DNA of 64,000 nt, from assembly GCF_042100115.1 (NCBI RefSeq), contig NC_091280.1, forward strand, positions 1,860,001-1,924,000, in the 5' to 3' direction. The notes beneath the pieces were generated by a model, which was not told where the DNA came from, did not search any database, and saw nothing but the letters and a program-made list of their open reading frames with translations. The DNA comes from Alternaria dauci. Taxonomy: Eukaryota > Ascomycota > Dothideomycetes > Pleosporales > Pleosporaceae. Below, in pieces: positions 1 to 11,099 of this stretch. The translations under genes and the position numbers were made by a program. Each line of letters opens with the position of its first letter. Positions within the stretch are counted from its first letter, which is position 1.

Positions 1-141
1 TAAAATCCTACGCCATAGTCAAAGCTATAAAGATGCGGGTATCTAGCAATGCTAAAATCATCTTGCGCTACAAAATGCAATGCAAAATCAATCTCCAGAC
101 GGCCGTTACAGCTCGTGGACTCTGACGAAGCGAGCCAAATA

Positions 142-3100
142 TCAAGCATGTAGTTTCGCCATGCCGTTGACCCGGTGAGCGTTGTCTATTCCACTTTGCA
201 AAGCAAGGAGAGTCGCACTGGCATCGAGTCGTCGCTTTAATGCCGCTGCTGTTCTTTCCTGTCCCCTGCTACCGATGCCTTCTTCAACCCATCGGATTTT
301 GTTGATCATAAAGCTGAGACCTTCGTGAGCCTTGCTCTTCCTGCTCGAGATGCCATATTCGACAGACCCAGTGTATTCCTGAAGTTGCGGTAGGATAAGT
401 ATCTCAATCTGCAGGTCCATGTCGGCAGGTGGCGTCACAGGAGCGGCCGGGGTCTTGATCAGAACATCAGCAGCATCGGATGGGTCGTTGGGCGCGGTGA
501 TGCGTGGATCAAGCATAGCGACATCGACGGTATCATCCCACTCGCCACGTATCCACCCAGAATGGATCGCTGCGGCAATAGGATCTGAATCGTCGCGATA
601 CACGCGTGCACCCCAGAGATGTCTTTCTAGCACAACGTGCTGACGCTGTCGTGGTTTTAGGTAGTATCGAGGTACTCTGATTGTGAAGGTGCAGTTGATG
701 GGGTTGACATCAAAGCGAGGCAGACGTTGGGGCTTCGAGGCATATCCGAATTGATCGTCTAGCGATGAGTTTGGTTTTGGCAGCTCTGTCTTTGCCTCGT
801 ACAGCTGCGACCCAAGATGCTTGCGAGGACGCTTAGCAGCTTCGTCAAGAATAGGCTGTATATCGTGGATCTTGGTGAGAATCTTGGTGACTTGTTGCGG
901 CGGCTGATGGGCAACTCGGGGGGCGTGGTGGTAGTGATGGTGATGTGGGTTTGCTCCAATGTGATGGTGGTGGTGAATCGATTGGCCTGGACCGGCTTGC
1001 GGTAAGCTCGCTTGTCGCCCGTTGATCGAAGTCGAGCCTGGCGGCATTGAAGCATCCTCGTCAGGCTTGTGGTGGTGATGATGGTGGTGACTATTTCTGT
1101 TAGTGAATATCTTGACAGAGGCTAGGTGAACGCACTGATGATGGTGGTGTTTGTTCCGTTTTGCCCCACGAGCACCAAGTGTTCCTCTACCGTCAGCGTT
1201 GTCCATGTCGAAAATTCCTTCCTCGTCCTTGACTCGCTTCGGCGGCTTTCTGCCTTGCTGAGAGCCGATCCTTCTCATCATTTCGCCGTTGTCCGATTCG
1301 AATGAGCCCTGACCGTTTTGCGGCATGGGACTTCCCCGCGACGGGGTCGACGATCCCAGTCCACTGCCGAGGCCGGAGAACATGCGTCCAAATTCGCTTT
1401 TGATACCAGGATCTTTGCCAATAGACAAGGGCTGCGCCTGGGCACCTTGAACAGCCTGCGGTAGTGGGGACGCTCTGCCAGTCCGTCGGCTTGCTTCCAG
1501 GCCAAAGCCAATGTGTGATTTGGAGTGTTGCATAGCTTCGCCCATCTTGGGAGGCTGGTCGTATAGGGAGCGGGAAGACAAAGAGCGTGCGAGTGGTTCA
1601 GTCCTATGGCGCTCGGAGTTGGGATCGGAGGTAGGAGGAGCGTGGTACTGCTCCACGACGCGGTGGCCTAGCTGATCTACACTGCGTCGCAGCATTTCCT
1701 CAGAACTTTGTGCGCCATAACGAGGACCAGCTAGCATGTGCGGAGGGTATGGGCCGTAGGTGCGATGCATCGGCGGAGGCTCCTCTGCTCGACTATCCTG
1801 GATAGGCTCGCGGGCAGCACCGGTAGGCGCTGGTTGACGCCAAAGACTGCGCGGCGGCTCTGTTGAGCCAGAGATGTTGCGTTGCGGTTGAGGGGGACTG
1901 AAGCCAGATTGCGACACAGGGTGCACAGTCACGGGTCGATCTCTCTCGGACGCGCTGTGGTTTGTACCTGCTAAGAGCTCTGCAGCGTTGGGCCTTGCGT
2001 GATGCGACTCGCCTAGTGTACGTCGTCGCTCCTCGGGTGGTCCAAAAGCGCTGCGTCGACCTGCGAATCCGTCGTACATGGCCATCTCCTCTTGCTCCGT
2101 GTTTCCTTGGGGGCCCGTGGGCTGGCTGTTGGGTCGGGATGGGACGTTTCCAGGAGGCTGGCGTCCTGCGTCGTGCGCATACGGGCGATGGCCAGGGAAA
2201 TTCATCGGCTTGTAGGATTGTGCATTTGGCGGGAGCGACTGGCGACCCGGATCAGGCGAGCCTTGGTTGCTGTAGGACTGTCTGGGTGAGCCAGCCGAGA
2301 AGGCATGTCCCTCGGATGCGCGCGAGGTATTGCTAGCGTATACGCTGCGCTCTGGAGTGGACTGGCGGCGAAACGGGGGGAAGTCTGATCGTGGACCAGC
2401 TGGCAGGCCACGCCGAGGCGAAGGTGGCTGCATGCTGTGACTGTTGGCGGATGAGGCGTTTGTGGGAGGCGAGGGCTGTGATTGTGTTGTTTGGTTGGGG
2501 GCACCTGTGTCACCCCCGCCGCCGATGAGAGAGGAGATGGACATGCTGCTTCCCGGTCGCAACGCCTGGCCTAAGCCAGGAAGCTCTCTGTGGGCGCCAA
2601 AGTTGGAAGGGTATTGTGGACGGTGCGACTGGGATGCATGGAGATGCTGCTGCGTGGGAGACGATGGCGGAGGCATTTGGGGCCGCGCAAAAGATGGTGG
2701 AGGTGGAGGGTCGTGAGACGGGCCTGGAGGAGGAGGGTTAGTCTGGGACAAAGCTTGAAGCATTGCTTTTGGGAGCGGGGCTGTACCATAGGGGTTCGGG
2801 GGACTGGCGGCGTTCAGCGACGGGTTGCGCGCAGCATCGAAGCTGTAGGGCGCAGGCGACTGAGGATTGTTCGAGGCCGTCATTTGCGGTGGAGGGTTCG
2901 TCTGAGAGCGATGAGTCTCGTAGTGTATCGGTCGCGCTAAAGACATGGATCAGCACAAGCTCGGACTTTGAGTCGCGACTTTTCGAAAGCGGCTTAGAGA
3001 CCCGCGGATCGTGCATTAGCTACTGCGGAGTGCGCCATAGAATTCGCCAGACCCATGCCAACTCCACCGACAAATGCGCGTGCCGTTGAGCAATCCCAAT

Positions 3101-3715
3101 GCCCGGCTGGTGTGGCTCGCGATGCTCTGGCGACACTAGTGGGGAAACACTGCCTGCATTTGCTTGCATTCCTATGAGGAGAGGGGCGGTGAAGTGCTTT
3201 TTCGCAATTGACGTGTCATGCCGCATGTCCATGCAGCCAACGACGTCTTCGCACTGCCGTCTCTTGCCTGCCTTTTCCACCACCCAGACAGCCACGCGAG
3301 CGGGTGCCACAGCACTGAGACATCAAGGCCAAAAATGCGCAAACAAGTCCAGACTACACTACTGATCCTTTGTCCCTGGGGACTGTGCACTGCGCAGACG
3401 TGCTCTTGAAGACATGGGCAAAGATGCAAACCTACCTGCATTTGACCAGCTACCCTGCGCTAGCCCCTCAGCCTGACCTTGGGGCGCGTTGTTACCAGCG
3501 GGGAGTCCCTGACTACTGCGTCGAGCATGTTGCGCTCCCGACGGGAGAAATGGATCGCGACGGGGCATCGAGTACGGGTCGACGGTGTAGGCAGCGTGGA
3601 GTGGCTGTTGTTGCGATTGCGAGGCTGGCGGATAGCCTGGATAGGCCTGCGTCGTCTGCGGGTGGTAGTTCACAGGGCCATCTGGCGGACGCTGGTAGGG
3701 TGGTGGGCGGTCCAT
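142..3715 (-). CDS. RXT3: Rxt3-domain subunit of Rpd3L-type histone deacetylase complex
   Basis: Predicted nuclear corepressor subunit. The conserved Rxt3 domain lies in the C-terminal third (core around FDVNPINCTFTIRVPRYYL and HLWGARVYRDDSDPIAA). The rest is disordered and rich in Pro, Ser and Gln, with several poly-His runs. Proposed exons are 3715-3436 and 2936-142, joined by a 499-nt phase-1 intron (donor GTAGGT at 3435, acceptor TTTAG at 2937). A second intron, 1135-1091 (45 nt, CACTAAC branch), is in frame and stop-free, so the ORF reads through it. Removing it gives about 1009 aa. The ATG at 2946 sits inside the proposed acceptor and directly after an in-frame stop, so it is probably not the true start; the ATG at 3715 opens a segment of matching composition. 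The domain call is firm. The 5' exon is an inference from frame and composition. Confidence 0.8.
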
Positions 3716-4389
3716 AGTCGACTTGGGCTCATCTGAGTGGTGAAGACGAGGGAAGATGGAAGAATGGCGACTAGAATCTAGGTGGGCAATGTGGGTTGAT
3801 GGTATAGTAGTCGAGGAGAAACACCGTCGTCGTCGTCAAAGGGAGCCAAGTCCAAAGCGAGCTGCCGTATTGCACGAGGAAAGAAGCACTCGAGCATGCG
3901 AGGAAACGAGAAGGCGCAATGGGACCAAGCGCCCGGATCCCTGTCGAATACAGCCCCGCAGCGAAGAGCCCGACTAAGAGGCCTGGTATGACCTCGACAC
4001 ACGCACCCCCCAAGACGTTTGCTCGACACAAAGCCGTGATGCATGATGCGTATACCATAGAACCCCGGCAATAGTCGGTTCGATAGTGCCTGGCCGGCTC
4101 GCCCAGGCTGTTGCCACGCATGGCACCAAAAAGAAACACGCGCATGCGACTCGGAACATCTGACGCCCGTTTATCGCCCATGCAGCCCGTTCCTGAGTCG
4201 TTCCTTGACCGCCTGGTGCCAAGCCCTGATCGGCAGGTGCGCCCATCCATGTCAGCGGTCCAGCCGCAGCCATCAACACCACCACTACCACCACCACCCT
4301 TGCTGTCCGTCATCTGAGGCACACGACACGTGCCAGTCACCTTCACCCTCAAAACCGCGATATGTAAAGTGCCACCCTCTCCGCATCCT
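3716..4389. other. Divergent promoter region, RXT3/BTN1
   Basis: Gap between two divergently transcribed genes. Overlapping ORFs on both strands here look like low-quality chance frames. I see no recognisable RNA gene or repeat beyond short CAC/ACC runs near 4270-4300. Confidence 0.5.
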
Positions 4390-5863
4390 ATGCCGCTCCT
4401 CCCCATGCCTGGCTCGCCTGCTTCTTCCTGGGCCGTCTATCGCGCGCGCTTAAAGGCCGTCTTCCACGGCGCTGATCCCCGCGTGTGCGCTGCCTTTTGG
4501 TTGTTCGGTATGCTCGCATCTGAACCCTCAATGAGGGGCAGCAACACGGCGACTAACAGCCCTAGGCCTCATTAACAATGTCCTCTACGTAATCATCCTC
4601 TCCGCTGCTCTCGACCTCGTCGGTCCAAATGTCCCCAAGGGCGCCGTTCTTCTAGCCGACGTCATCCCTTCGTTCCTGACAAAACTATGCGCCCCGTACT
4701 TCATACACAAGATCCCATACACTGTTCGCATCCTCGTATTCGTCGCTCTCTCGGCATGCGGCATGCTCATCATCGCCCTCACCCCTCCGCTGCAGGACTC
4801 GGGGACCATCGCCATCAAGATGTGTGGAGTGATGCTTGCGAGTCTGAGCAGTGGAGGTGGTGAACTGAGCTTCCTGGGCCTGACACATTACTATGGCCAC
4901 TTTGCCCTGGCTTCCTGGGGCTCCGGTACTGGTGGCGCAGGTTTAATCGGTGCTGGAGCGTACGCCATTGCGACCAACACGCTGGGCATCACTCCTCGCA
5001 CAAGTCTACTCGTCTTTTCCTTCCTGCCGCTAATCATGGTTTTGAGTTTCTTCGTCATACTCCCACTGGGACCGCTGCGTGCTGGCGCTCAGAAACACGG
5101 CGGCTACGAAGCCATCGACAGCCATGGGGATGACGAGGAAGAGGAAGAGGAAGCTGCCCAGGCACACGAACAAGACGACCTGCTGTCTTCCTCCATGCAC
5201 TCGACCTCGGGGCGCAGCTTCACCTCTATCAGTAACAAGGGTGCTAACAGTGCTCTGACTAGCTTCCGGGCGAACCTCAACCGGGCGCGAGGCTTGTTCT
5301 TCCCATAGTAAGTATCTCATATGCACTTTGAATACTCCAGGCTGACCTGCCACAGCATGCTGCCCCTCCTCCTCGTCTACATTGCAGAGTACACCATCAA
5401 CCAAGGCGTTGCACCTACCCTGCTATTCCCCCTCGAGTCCTCTCCCTTCGACGAATATCGTTCTTTCTACAGCACGTACAACGCCATCTACCAGGTTGGT
5501 GTCTTCATCTCGCGTTCCTCCACACCCTTCATACGCATACACCACCTTTACATCCCGTCATTTCTTCAAGTCGCCAATCTCGTCATACTCGCCTTGCACG
5601 CCATGTTCAACTTCATCCCGAGCTACTACATCGTGTGCGTGATCATATTCTGGGAAGGCCTGTTAGGCGGGTTGGTCTATGTCAGCACCTTTGCTGAGAT
5701 TACGGATAATGTTCCGAAAGAGGATAGGGAATTTAGTCTGGGCGCGACTAGTGTGAGTGATTCCGGAGGCATATGCATCGCTGGCTTTTTAGGCATGGCC
5801 GTTGAGGTAAGTTTGTGTCGCTGGCAGGTTGATCATGGCAGAAATTACTGCAAGTTGCAGTGA
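4390..5863 (+). CDS. BTN1: Battenin/CLN3 family vacuolar membrane protein
   Basis: Multi-pass vacuolar membrane protein of the CLN3 (battenin) family, linked in yeast to vacuolar pH and basic amino-acid transport. Exons 4390-4507, 4566-5307 and 5356-5863 give 455 aa. The introns are 58 nt (GTATGC, CTAAC branch) and 48 nt (GTAAGT). Joining exons 1 and 2 restores the family hallmark [18 protein letters not shown]. Later landmarks are [45 protein letters not shown] and [13 protein letters not shown] cytosolic acidic loop (DDEEEEEEA) lies between the two membrane halves. Length and C-terminus (ending Tyr-Cys-Lys-Leu-Gln) suit fungal Btn1. An in-frame ATG at 4405 is an alternative start. Confidence 0.92.
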
Positions 5864-6148
5864 CACGTGAAATATTACACGTTATTGAAAGCTTCGTTCC
5901 GTACCACATGAATCATCCTTATCCTATGACTCTATTCTCGGGGCCCACTCCCAATAAAACTTCTATGATCCGTTTGGAGGGATGAGTTGTGTGAGCAATT
6001 GTGATCTCATCGCAGCAGTTGCAACCACGGTTAGAAGTCGGCGCTTTTTGCTCCTTGGAACATATAATACTTCAGCATTCCCTACCACACACATTTATTC
6101 ATATCAAATCTCCACAACATTTCGCCAACACTTCCTACCTACCACACT

Positions 6149-6505
6149 ATGGGCGGAATAATGACCCTACACCCGCACGATGCTTTGGAACTTCCAAGAA
6201 TCCCACGCCAATCTGCACCTGGCACAACAGCACTCGACACAAATACCTCCACGCCACCCTATGGCCCCGCGCGACAGCTGGAAAGGTGGGCTGGTTTGCC
6301 ACAATACCACATCAACGGTGTGGAGTTGAGATGGAGTGTGGTATCCGATATCATCCCACAATATCCTATAAAAATTGTAGGTCTACATCTCCTATTCCCA
6401 TCTTACCGCTAAACTTGTATCCCAAAGGGCTTGACAGTATGTTCGGCATCATCTGATCATGTAAAATACTGCCAATATCTATGGGACACACGTTCATTTT
6501 TATGA
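6149..6505 (+). CDS. Small unknown protein, possibly decayed member of a tandem trio
   Basis: Weak gene model, no recognised family. Exon 1 (6149-6376, 76 codons) ends phase 0 on YPIKI before donor GTAGGT. The same kind of ending (FPLRV, FPLQI) and the same phase are seen in the two small genes downstream. The only plausible continuation is short: acceptor AAAG at 6427 after a GCTAAAC branch, exon 2 6428-6505, giving about 101 aa. It lacks the long C-terminal part of its neighbours, so it may be a degenerating copy. The leader before the ATG (CTACCTACCACACT) resembles those of the other two. It overlaps nothing convincing on the + strand. Confidence 0.3.
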
Positions 6506-6629
6506 CCCCTACTAATACAGCTACTAGACGGGAATAAACGACACGAGAGAGAGCACTGTGATTGTGACGGATCGGGCTGGGCTGGACCAGTTGGTCATGC
6601 ATGTAAAAAGGAGGCGGTGTAAAGACTAC

Positions 6630-6791
6630 CTGGAGAAACACCATCTTGAACCAGCTGATATCTTTGGTGGTCTGAGTCTTGAGGAGAAACAACGAGATGA
6701 TATTTTTGAGGGGTGCGTGGTTTGTGATGTGTATGGGGATTGCGAGGACGAGGACGGGGATGAGGGCGAGGAAGCAGATGTGGGTGCGCAT
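6630..6791 (-). CDS. Possible first exon of a small secreted protein
   Basis: Fifty-four codons starting MRTHICFLALIPVLVLAIP, a good signal-peptide shape (charged start, hydrophobic core, small residues). Early codons favour C in third position. The stretch ends CTC CAG at a candidate donor GTAGTC (6629). I could not place a convincing following exon; the frame stays open to 6366. No homology is recognised. It may equally be a chance ORF. Confidence 0.2.
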
Positions 6792-7366
6792 ATTTTTGTT
6801 CAGGTGGACGTACTCAGTGCCACTGATGCCGTTGGCTATGAAGACGACGAGGATGCCGTAATCGAATTTGACGAGAAGGTTGGCGTCATACCTTGTGTTG
6901 GAAGGCAATATGTTTGGCAAGCTTAGAACGGCCACTGAATGGTCGTGACTGTTACCGATTACTACCCCCCTTGAAAATATAATTGAACTTTGATTTTACC
7001 ACCTTCCTTGTCACCATGCCTGCTTTCCTGATCATGTCGACAGTATCAAGTTTTCTCAAATATGCCTCTAATTGTCAGTCGCTAAGTTGCACACCAAACC
7101 GACGTTGTGGCAAGCATCGTCAGACGATCCACTTCCCGCCTCGAAACCATGGTTCGGTCACTTCGCCTCCCGACATTCAAGGCTATGAACCAGAAACTAT
7201 TAACACTGCTCCGTGGGAGCCATATCGAAACCAAGTCACGAAAAGAATATATTCTGCAGTCATCTCCTTCTCAAACTGTCATTCAATCCAAATCTTCTTC
7301 ATCGCCTCCAACTCTCTTCTTCACCACTACACTCGCCTTCCAAATCCTTACATCAACTACACCAAA
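6792..7366. other. Intergenic, nothing recognised
   Basis: AT-rich spacer before the second small gene of the trio. No ORF here has a recognisable product. The last 100 bases are a pyrimidine-rich leader ending CATCAACTACACCAAA before the ATG. Confidence 0.4.
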
Positions 7367-8040
7367 ATGCCTGCCCAAATTCAACACCGGCGTCCAGCTA
7401 TCCTAAAAACGTGGCACATTGCTACACTAGCACCGGGTGTGGATGCAGGTCGCCTTGAATTTCCACTCCGTGTTGTAAGTTGAGATCTCCTCTCCAGTCT
7501 TGAAGAAGTAGAACAATATAGTTAACAAGACATGAACAGATTACCAACGACAGCAGCGACAAGATTTTCGTTTTCTCACAAGAGGAACTGGATACTCTTG
7601 TCGCCAAGTACCGGGACGATGAATCCCAAAAATCAATTGGACTGGCTTCGTCGCCACAACGAAGCGACAGTGTGGTTGGGTCATTGAAACTGAATCCTCA
7701 ACCATACTACACCGACATGGATGCCCATCTTGGTATCACCTCGTCCTCCTGCTCCTCCGCTGCTTCAGTCTCATGCGAGACTTTAGCAAGCGACGAGTAT
7801 GACACTCCATTATCCGAGCATTTTGTCAATGGAGAAATTGTCTGCACAGGTGGCCTTGTTCTCGAGGCTGGAGATTTGACGCAGATGGAAAGCGAGGCGG
7901 GGGATGTAGTGTTTAGCTGTGGACGTTCTCTGAGTATAGCTGTGAGGAGGAGGTACAGGAAGACTACTCGGATGGAGAAGGTGAAGAAGTTTGTGTCCAG
8001 TGTCTTCAAAATTCTTGGTGGTTTGCGCTACAGCGCATAG
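7367..8040 (+). CDS. Small unknown protein (trio member 2)
   Basis: Unrecognised 202-aa protein. Exons are 7367-7474 and 7540-8040; the 65-nt intron is phase 0 with donor GTAAGT and acceptor AACAG. Exon 1 ends in RLEFPLRV, matching IKFPLQI of the next gene at the same intron position. Exon 2 begins with a short segment (IFVFSQEELDTLVAKY) that loosely parallels VVETKDHLEWLMEKY next door. The middle is Ser-rich and acidic. The C-terminus is basic and amphipathic (TRMEKVKKFVSSVFKIL). There is no signal peptide or membrane segment. Probably a lineage-specific intracellular protein; function unknown. Confidence 0.6.
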
Positions 8041-8508
8041 CAGGCGCACTTTCAGGCAATCTGTGCTTAATAAGGAGATAATTTGGACTTTCTTGATAGA
8101 CTAGGTTTAGTGTGGGTTGTGTGAAGTATCCCCTAGTAATACAACTCCTCTTGTATCCAATGTATAGTACTCCCGGATCGTGAATCGCGCAAATGCTCAA
8201 AGAATCGACCACGTGCATGTCGCTACTTCCTAAAAGACGTAATTCGTGTGTGTTTCGGCAACGAGAAAGAACCATCGGCCAGGCATCAAGAGACCCGCTT
8301 TTCTCTTGCCGTGACTATGTTCGCAACGAAGAAGGACCAGAGTTGCGATTTCATAGAACCATAGTTCCTGACGGTATCCGTAAAGAGTGACTGCGCACTT
8401 TGTATTTAAACAGCAGTCCTAAACCCTCCAGGCTTTTTCTTCATCACAGCAATTCATCATACCTACGCTTCCTTATACAGCCAACCAAAAGTCACTTCAA
8501 CTACCACA
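8041..8508. other. Intergenic spacer within the trio
   Basis: Terminator/promoter region between two small same-strand genes. A TATTTAAA stretch near 8402 lies about 105 bp before the downstream ATG and could be its TATA element. Nothing else is recognised. Confidence 0.4.
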
Positions 8509-9012
8509 ATGTCAGCATCTGTCCAAACCGAATGGCCTTGCCAACAAAGTCTTCATATCTGCGAGATCAAGGAAACACCTCCCGCCCTCATCAAGTTCCC
8601 TCTGCAGATTGTAAGTAGCACATGAACCCTCCTGTTTCATGAAAGAATACTCCCAAGCGCTATTCCTTGCCCAATACTACGAAACTTACTAACATTATCA
8701 TAGAGTGGGCTGCGTTACGAGTCTCCATCGACATGCTCAGACACCAAAGTGGTGGAAACCAAGGACCACCTTGAATGGCTGATGGAGAAGTACGAACTCT
8801 TCCTGGCGAGGAAAAGGGTTGCACGCCTATTCTATCCTCTCACACCAACCAAGCCGCGAGAGCCATGCGTTGATGATTCTTCTTCGTTGCCCAAGTTGGC
8901 ACGGAGAGGCGACTACGACTATTACGTCGAGCCAGGAATGCCTAGGGCAAGTGACGCATGGCTAGTTCTTAAGCCATACAACCCCTCGGTAGACACTCAT
9001 ACGGAACCATAG
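8509..9012 (+). CDS. Small unknown protein (trio member 3)
   Basis: Unrecognised 136-aa protein. Exons are 8509-8610 and 8704-9012. The 93-nt intron is phase 0 (GTAAGT donor, TTACTAAC branch, CATAG acceptor), exactly after IKFPLQI. Exon 2 holds DHLEWLMEKYELFLARKRV, a likely amphipathic helix, followed by a Pro- and Asp-rich tail. There is no signal peptide. The leader CTTCAACTACCACA before the ATG resembles that of the previous gene. The shared exon layout suggests an old tandem duplication. Confidence 0.55.
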
Positions 9013-9428
9013 CCAGTCTCCCCGACGCCCATGAGGCTAATTCCAACGACTCCTGGACCGCCTGGCCAATCCTCGATACAACCGGGGACTCGGGTAGATT
9101 ATGCGGTTACATCTGGGCCGTACGCAGGGCGGAGAGGGTAGATGACACTGGCTCTTGTATTCCCTCCAACTAGTTGCCTTTCCGGGTGTGCTAGTGGGCT
9201 GCGTTTTGCTACCAGCGTTAGACAGACAGTAGTGCGATATCAGTTCATAGCATCTATAGTTCAGCAGCTACTCCAAGATCATCCTCAGCACATGCAAGCG
9301 CTCAAGTCATTGGTCGTTGATGGCGCGTCGCCAGGTGGTAGACGGTAGTAAATTGCTCTTTTCCAAGACTCATCTAGAATACACATGCCTACCCCTCACG
9401 TCCATTGCCATGCGCTCTCGCTCTATAT
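9013..9428. other. Convergent intergenic region, nothing recognised
   Basis: Lies between the stop codons of convergent genes. The only ORF (9142-9348) has no recognisable features. Confidence 0.4.
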
Positions 9429-10306
9429 TTACAAAGCATCCTTGAGGAGCTTGTTCATCTTGGCCATCTTGGAGGCGACAGACTTGTCGATGGTGCGGTC
9501 GGCAATCTCGACGATGAGTCCACCGCGGATCTCGGGGTTGACCTTGGGGACGACCTTGATGGTCTGGCCGGTCTGGACGTATTTCGAGTTCTTGATGGCG
9601 GTCTCGAGGCGGGAGAGGGTCTTGTTGTCGAGAGGCTGCGTCACGTCAGTCGTGGTTCTGGGTTTGTTCCCAAATGTCCAATCGTGTCGTTCCATGCCGG
9701 GCCAGAGTCAACGTACCGCAGCGCTGGTAACGGTAAGCTCAACCTCGCCGCGGTGGGCGCCCATGAGCACACCAAACTTCTCTACGACACCCTGTAGTAC
9801 GGCCAGTCGGTTGTTCTCGGCCAGTGTGCTGAGGAAGTTCTTGACGATGCCGTCCTTGTCGGCGCCGCCAATGTGCTTCTGGAGCTCCTGGACAATCTGC
9901 TGCTTGTCCGAGACGGAGAGGGAGGGGGCGTGGAGGATCTGGGCGAGCTTGGCGTCCTTTTGGAAGACGCCCTGGAGGGCCTGGAGCGACTTTGCCGTGG
10001 GGTCGAGGGCGTTGGTCTTCGCGGCCGCAGTGTACTACCACAATTGTTAGCCAGCGCTCTTGCCCAGCCATTGGCCCGCATTCCATCCTCGCATCATCGC
10101 CAAAGTGCCAATTGGAGTCGTGGAAGGCGTACCAGAGCACTCGCGTAGGTTCCGTCGACGCCGAAGAGGGCAACCGGGGGCTTGTTGGCAGAGCCAGTTG
10201 GGGCGGCGGCGGCAGCGTAGCTTCGGGTTGCGGCGTAGCGGGCGGCCATTGGGGCGCGGGGAGCACCAGCCCGGAAAGCGGTGCTGAAGGCACGAGCTGC
10301 AGACAT
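9429..10306 (-). CDS. ATP5: Mitochondrial ATP synthase subunit 5 (OSCP)
   Basis: Oligomycin-sensitivity-conferring protein, the peripheral-stalk subunit joining F1 to the stator in the mitochondrial inner membrane. Exons 10306-10133, 10034-9717 and 9635-9429 give 232 aa. The introns are 98 and 81 nt, both phase 0. The N-terminus (MSAARAFSTAFRAGAPRAP, then Ala/Arg-rich sequence) is a mitochondrial presequence. The core shows ALFGVDGTYASAL, the helical FLSTLAENNRL segment and the OSCP C-terminal signature NPEIRGGLIVEIADRTIDKSV. The ATG at 10306 is chosen because the targeting peptide begins there; in-frame sequence further upstream lacks these features. Confidence 0.95.
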
Positions 10307-11099
10307 GGTGGGTAGAGGGGAGATGGATTGCGGGATGGGGCAGCTGTCGGGGCGCGGGTGCAGTTGAGGATGCTGCGATGAGGTTTCTGAGCCCGGCTCG
10401 GCACTCGCTGGGGCTAGCACCGATTGGGCCGCGGGCCCTCTACCAACTACCACTCCCCCACGAATCTCTGCCAATCTCCATCTCCATGCACCTGTTCGTT
10501 ACTCGAGTGCTGCCCTGGTCATGAGAGCGATTCCACGCGACTCCCAAAGTTCGTGTATAATCCAACGTCATCGACACCTCAAATCGCAAGCAAAATTTGA
10601 AAACTTGGCAAAGCCGAAAGCAATTGAACCACAAATCATCCATCATGGCGACCGTTTGGGCTATGGCGTTGTGGTGGGAGCTCACGCAGCGAGAGAGACG
10701 GACAAAGGGTAGAGCTCATGGTGACATACGCCCTCGCCTCACCACTACTAAACACCGTGCTAGTTAACCGCCAACCTTGTCGCGACGACCCCTCCAGGAC
10801 CATGGACATGGATTTTAAGAATGTGGTCCTAGAATGCACACTGCTAACGAGGTAGATCGCCTATCGCCGTAGCAGCAGTCTCTTTCGGAGAGCGTTGGCC
10901 CTCGCTCCTCCTTCACCTCGCCATGGCCGTATATCTCGAACGCTGCGTCGCTAAGACTATGGCGATACCCCGCTTCGAGTCTAGTAGCAGCCCTCTCTCA
11001 CCTTCACGTATCGTGTATATACTGGCCTTTAATCTGCCTTGGTCTTCTACTGCCTAACCACCTCTCCACTTCCTTACAAAGCAAGAAACTCTGACCAGA
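10307..11099. other. Divergent promoter region, ATP5/F-box-like gene
   Basis: About 790 bp between divergent start codons. ORFs on both strands are short and featureless. No site is identified with confidence. Confidence 0.5.

Noticed and set aside
3771..4406. 211-codon minus-strand ORF opposite the BTN1 5' end
   Set aside because: Composition looks random, it overlaps the BTN1 first exon, and no family is recognisable.
9739..10404. 221-codon minus-strand ORF across ATP5
   Set aside because: Wrong frame through the OSCP exons and intron.
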